Assembly (NCBI GenBank): GCA_021774435.1
Contig: JAJFJB010000200.1
Span: 1 to 57,441 of the forward strand
DNA: 57,441 nucleotides
DNA from: Alphaproteobacteria bacterium
Lineage (GTDB): Bacteria > Pseudomonadota > Alphaproteobacteria > UBA8366 > GCA-2717185
Direction of reading: 5' to 3'
Positions 54,851 through 57,441 of this stretch are shown piece after piece; the first letter of the stretch is position 1; each line of letters starts with the position of its first letter. The notes beneath the pieces were generated by a model, which did not search any database, was not told the origin of the DNA, and saw nothing but the letters and a program-made list of their open reading frames with translations. The position numbers and the translations under genes were made by a program.

Positions 54851-56401
54851 ATGACCGACGACCTAACCGATATCGACGCGAAAATAGCGGAGCTCGAAGA
54901 ACGGCGGCGCAAGGCGCTGGCGATGGGAGGCGAGAAGAAGCTCGCACGGCGGCGCAATACAGGTGAGCTGAACGCCCGCGAAAGGATCGATCATCTCGTC
55001 GACGAAGATAGTTTCTTCGAAACCGGTCTACTCGGCACCTCGGGCATCTATCCACAGGATCACGATGCGACGCCAACCGATGGTAAAATCACCGGCTACG
55101 CCAAGATAGACGACCGCGATATCTCGCTCGTCGTGAACGATTTCACCGTTAAAGGCTCATCGACCAGCGCGACCAACAGTAAGAAGGTCGGACAGGTCAA
55201 GCGAACCGGCACGGAACGCGGCATGCCAATCGTCTTCGTCGGCGAATCGACGGGCGCACGCTTACCCGATGCCATGGGGTCGCGGGGCATGGGCGCCCTG
55301 CTCGGTAACGATATCTCCCAATTTCAACGGATGCGCGATACGCCTTGGGTCGCGGCAGCGCTGGGTTTCTCGTTCGGCTCATCCGCCTGGCTGGCTTGCT
55401 GTTCCGATTTTGCGGTCATGCGCCGTGGATCGACCATGGCGGTGTCGAGCCCCCGCCTCGTTAGCCGCGCCATTGGACAGGCCGTCGACCTAGAGGAGTT
55501 GGGCGGCTGGAAGCTGCACGCGGAAACCACCGGTCAAATCGACATGATCGTCGACACAGACGAAGAAGCGCTCGATGCGATCCGTACTTTCCTGAGCTAT
55601 CTGCCGAGTCACAATAAGGAAGCGCCACCCGTGCGTGCAGTGACACCGGGGTCGGGAGATGGCATGGCGGATCTGCACAAGATCCTGCCGCCGAAGCGCA
55701 CGCAGGTCTACAACATGCGAAAAGTCGTCGACACGATCTTCGACCAAGGCAGCATCTTCGAGCTCAAGGCACGATTCGGAAAACCGGCAATCACCGCACT
55801 CGCCAGGCTCGACGGCAAGAGTGTCGGCGTCATCACGAACAACCCGCAGCATCGCGGCGGTGCGCTCGACACGCAGGCCTGCGAGAAAATTGTCGATTTC
55901 CTGGTCATGTGCGACTCGTTCAATATTCCGATTGTCCAGCTTGTCGACACGCCGGGCTTTGCCATCGGCACCGATGCCGAACGGATGCGGGCACCGGGCC
56001 GGATCATGAATTTCATGAATGCGATGACCTTGGTCACCGTACCCCGAGTCGCAATCATCCTGCGCAAGAGCTATGGGCGCGCGTATGTTTGCATGGGCGG
56101 CGGCCGGCATTCCGACACGCTCGCGGCCTGGCCGACCGGCGAGGTAAGCTTCATGGACCCACGCTTCGCGACCATGATCGTGCATGGCCTTGAAGAAGGC
56201 GATGAAGGGTTTGAAGAAGCCTTTGCCGATGTGCAAAAAGATACCGAGATCTGGGATATGGCCTCGATCTACAGCGTGCATGATGTCATCAAGCCGTCGG
56301 AGACGCGCGATTTCCTGATCCGGATGCTCGACGTCCATCGGCTGCGGATGACGAATGGCGTCGGCAAGCATCTGATGCGCACCTGGCCGACGAGTTACTA
56401 A
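54851..56401 (+). CDS. Acyl-CoA carboxyltransferase subunit
   Basis: A 516-residue protein of the propionyl/methylmalonyl-CoA carboxyltransferase family, built of two crotonase-fold halves. Motifs: L-N-A-R-E-R-I-D-H-L-V-D, G-E-S-T-G-A-R-L-P-D, the F-G-S-S-A-W oxyanion region, V-G-V-I-T-N-N-P-Q-H-R-G-G-A-L, V-D-T-P-G-F-A-I-G and the late R-K-S-Y-G-R-A-Y. No biotin carboxylase or carrier lies next to it, so it may work with a distant subunit or as a decarboxylase component. Confidence 0.92.
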   Translation: MTDDLTDIDAKIAELEERRRKALAMGGEKKLARRRNTGELNARERIDHLVDEDSFFETGLLGTSGIYPQDHDATPTDGKITGYAKIDDRDISLVVNDFTVKGSSTSATNSKKVGQVKRTGTERGMPIVFVGESTGARLPDAMGSRGMGALLGNDISQFQRMRDTPWVAAALGFSFGSSAWLACCSDFAVMRRGSTMAVSSPRLVSRAIGQAVDLEELGGWKLHAETTGQIDMIVDTDEEALDAIRTFLSYLPSHNKEAPPVRAVTPGSGDGMADLHKILPPKRTQVYNMRKVVDTIFDQGSIFELKARFGKPAITALARLDGKSVGVITNNPQHRGGALDTQACEKIVDFLVMCDSFNIPIVQLVDTPGFAIGTDAERMRAPGRIMNFMNAMTLVTVPRVAIILRKSYGRAYVCMGGGRHSDTLAAWPTGEVSFMDPRFATMIVHGLEEGDEGFEEAFADVQKDTEIWDMASIYSVHDVIKPSETRDFLIRMLDVHRLRMTNGVGKHLMRTWPTSY

Positions 56402-56428
56402 TTTTACGAGCAGGGCAGCGAACGGCGA

Positions 56429-57441
56429 ATGAACACCGCAAAACTTATCGCCGAGGCATTAGCCAATGGCAGAACGTCCCTTGACGAAGCCGCCGGCAAG
56501 CAAATCCTTGCTGAGTATGGGCTGGCGGTTCCGAAATCCGTCGTTGTCACCGACATTGAGAATATCGAAAGTGCGGTTGGCTCACTCACGATGCCGGTAG
56601 TCCTCAAGGTTATGTCGCCGGATATCTTGCACAAGTCCGATGCCGGCGGGGTCGCAGTTGGGCTGACGTCGATTGAAGAAATCAGCCATGCCATCGGGGC
56701 AATGCTTGAGACGCCGATAATCCGCGAAAGCAAAAGGGACGGTTTTCTGATAGAGGAAATGGCGCCGCCGGGTCAGGAAATTGTCATTGGCGCTGTTCGC
56801 GATCCCCAGTTCGGTCCCATGATCATGGTCGGCCTTGGCGGTATCTTCGTCGAAGTCTTCGCCGACGTTACGTTTCGTTTGTGCCCGATCACCGAAATCG
56901 ATGCCCGAGCGATGTTGCGCGAATTACGCGGCTACGCCCTCCTCGCCGGAGCCAGGGGCCAAGATGCCGTATCCGAGGACAGCATCGTCGATGCGTTATT
57001 GAGTATCGGCGGTGCGGACGGACTCCTGACCGCGCATGGCGAGACGATCGACGAACTCGACATCAATCCGCTAATCGTTTCATCCAAAGGCGCCGTCGCA
57101 GTCGATGCCCGATTTATTTTGGTAGAAACCATATCACCAATCGCGAGCGACCATATCAGCGATCCCTGTGCCCTCTTCAAGCCGCTATTCGAACCAAAAA
57201 CGATCGCCGTGCTTGGCGCATCTTCCACGGGCGTCAGTATCGGCAACACCTTTATCGACCGATTGCGGGAAACTGAATTTGCAGGCGCTATCTACCCGAT
57301 CCATCCAACCGCCAAAACTGTCGCCGGTCTAAACGCCTACGCATCGCTCGCCGAGACTCCGGAGCCCGTCGACTATGCCTATATCGCCGTCGCTGCCGAC
57401 CGTATCCCGGTTCTGTTGCGCAAGGCCGAGGGACGCGTTCG
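56429..57441 (+). CDS. ADP-forming acyl-CoA synthetase, ATP-grasp domain first, 3' end outside window
   Basis: Frame open from the ATG at 56429 to the window edge (337 residues visible). The N-terminal ATP-grasp domain shows V-L-K-V-M-S-P-D-I-L-H-K-S-D-A-G-G-V, then G-P-M-I-M-V-G-L-G-G-I-F-V-E-V and D-E-L-D-I-N-P-L. Then a CoA-binding domain begins, A-V-L-G-A-S and Y-P-I-H-P (about residues 255-290). Most acetate-CoA ligase (ADP-forming) fusions begin with the CoA-binding domain, so this is the reversed order. It follows the carboxyltransferase by 27 bases. It would make an acyl-CoA from ATP, CoA and acid. Confidence 0.85.
   Translation, partial: MNTAKLIAEALANGRTSLDEAAGKQILAEYGLAVPKSVVVTDIENIESAVGSLTMPVVLKVMSPDILHKSDAGGVAVGLTSIEEISHAIGAMLETPIIRESKRDGFLIEEMAPPGQEIVIGAVRDPQFGPMIMVGLGGIFVEVFADVTFRLCPITEIDARAMLRELRGYALLAGARGQDAVSEDSIVDALLSIGGADGLLTAHGETIDELDINPLIVSSKGAVAVDARFILVETISPIASDHISDPCALFKPLFEPKTIAVLGASSTGVSIGNTFIDRLRETEFAGAIYPIHPTAKTVAGLNAYASLAETPEPVDYAYIAVAADRIPVLLRKAEGRV

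Noticed and set aside
55490..56371. 293-codon ORF on the minus strand
   Set aside because: Antisense to the carboxyltransferase; Asp/His-rich shadow.

Overview
The window is ordinary alphaproteobacterial chromosome with an accessory catabolic block at its right end. Gene content and local order fit a Rhodospirillales-like, aerobic or microaerobic, PHA-accumulating bacterium: mreBCD-mrdA, ilvBNC, degP-DUF2065-hflCK, carD-fdxA-hslR-Suv3-type helicase, and phaR-phaC-thiolase. The assignment to order is inference; no rRNA gene is present. I found no tRNA, insertion sequence, prophage or CRISPR array.

Layout. Positions 1-4125 (minus) carry the rod-shape operon mreB-mreC-mreD-mrdA, cut at the left edge. 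Positions 4477-9034 (minus) carry ilvB-ilvN-ilvC behind a structured leader, and miaA, whose start faces serB at under 30 bases. Positions 9956-15208 carry an MFS transporter, periplasmic protease DegP behind a heat-shock-like promoter, a DUF2065 protein and HflC/HflK. Positions 15384-24097 carry Mrp/ApbC, a double-CAP secreted protein, a tiny gene with an extreme Shine-Dalgarno sequence, a PagL-type lipid A deacylase, prolyl iminopeptidase, a nuclease-like protein without its catalytic acids, an M48 lipoprotein peptidase, a TPR/2OG-oxygenase-like protein and an RpoH sigma factor. Positions 24322-31163 carry a phosphatase-fold protein without its metal ligands, CarD, ferredoxin, TerB-like, DUF938, S4/Hsp15, Suv3-type helicase and Pcm. 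Then follow htpG (RpoH-like promoter), a DUF1223 protein and aconitase.

Positions 37115-40558 are a polyhydroxyalkanoate locus: thiolase, a short class III-like PhaC, a small PhaE-like partner whose frame overlaps phaC by 182 bases, and divergent phaR. Copies of one palindrome, YTGC-N3-GCAR, lie in the two promoter regions. Positions 40568-46170 hold an EAL protein, a proline-rich hypothetical, palindromic intergenic elements and a three-gene lipid/glycan module: methyltransferase, methyltransferase-glycosyltransferase fusion, and flippase-like membrane protein.

Positions 46272-57441 look like one catabolic system. Divergent HyuA/HyuB ATP-dependent hydrolase or carboxylase subunits face a TRAP transporter (dctPQM), a family III CoA-transferase, a carboxyltransferase and an ATP-grasp-first acyl-CoA synthetase cut by the right edge. 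The plausible logic is import of an organic acid or cyclic amide, ATP-driven ring opening or carboxylation, CoA activation and carboxyl-group chemistry. The substrate cannot be read from sequence. This block and its RNA hairpins, the PHA locus and the tiny gene at 17505-17579 are the best candidates for undescribed biology.
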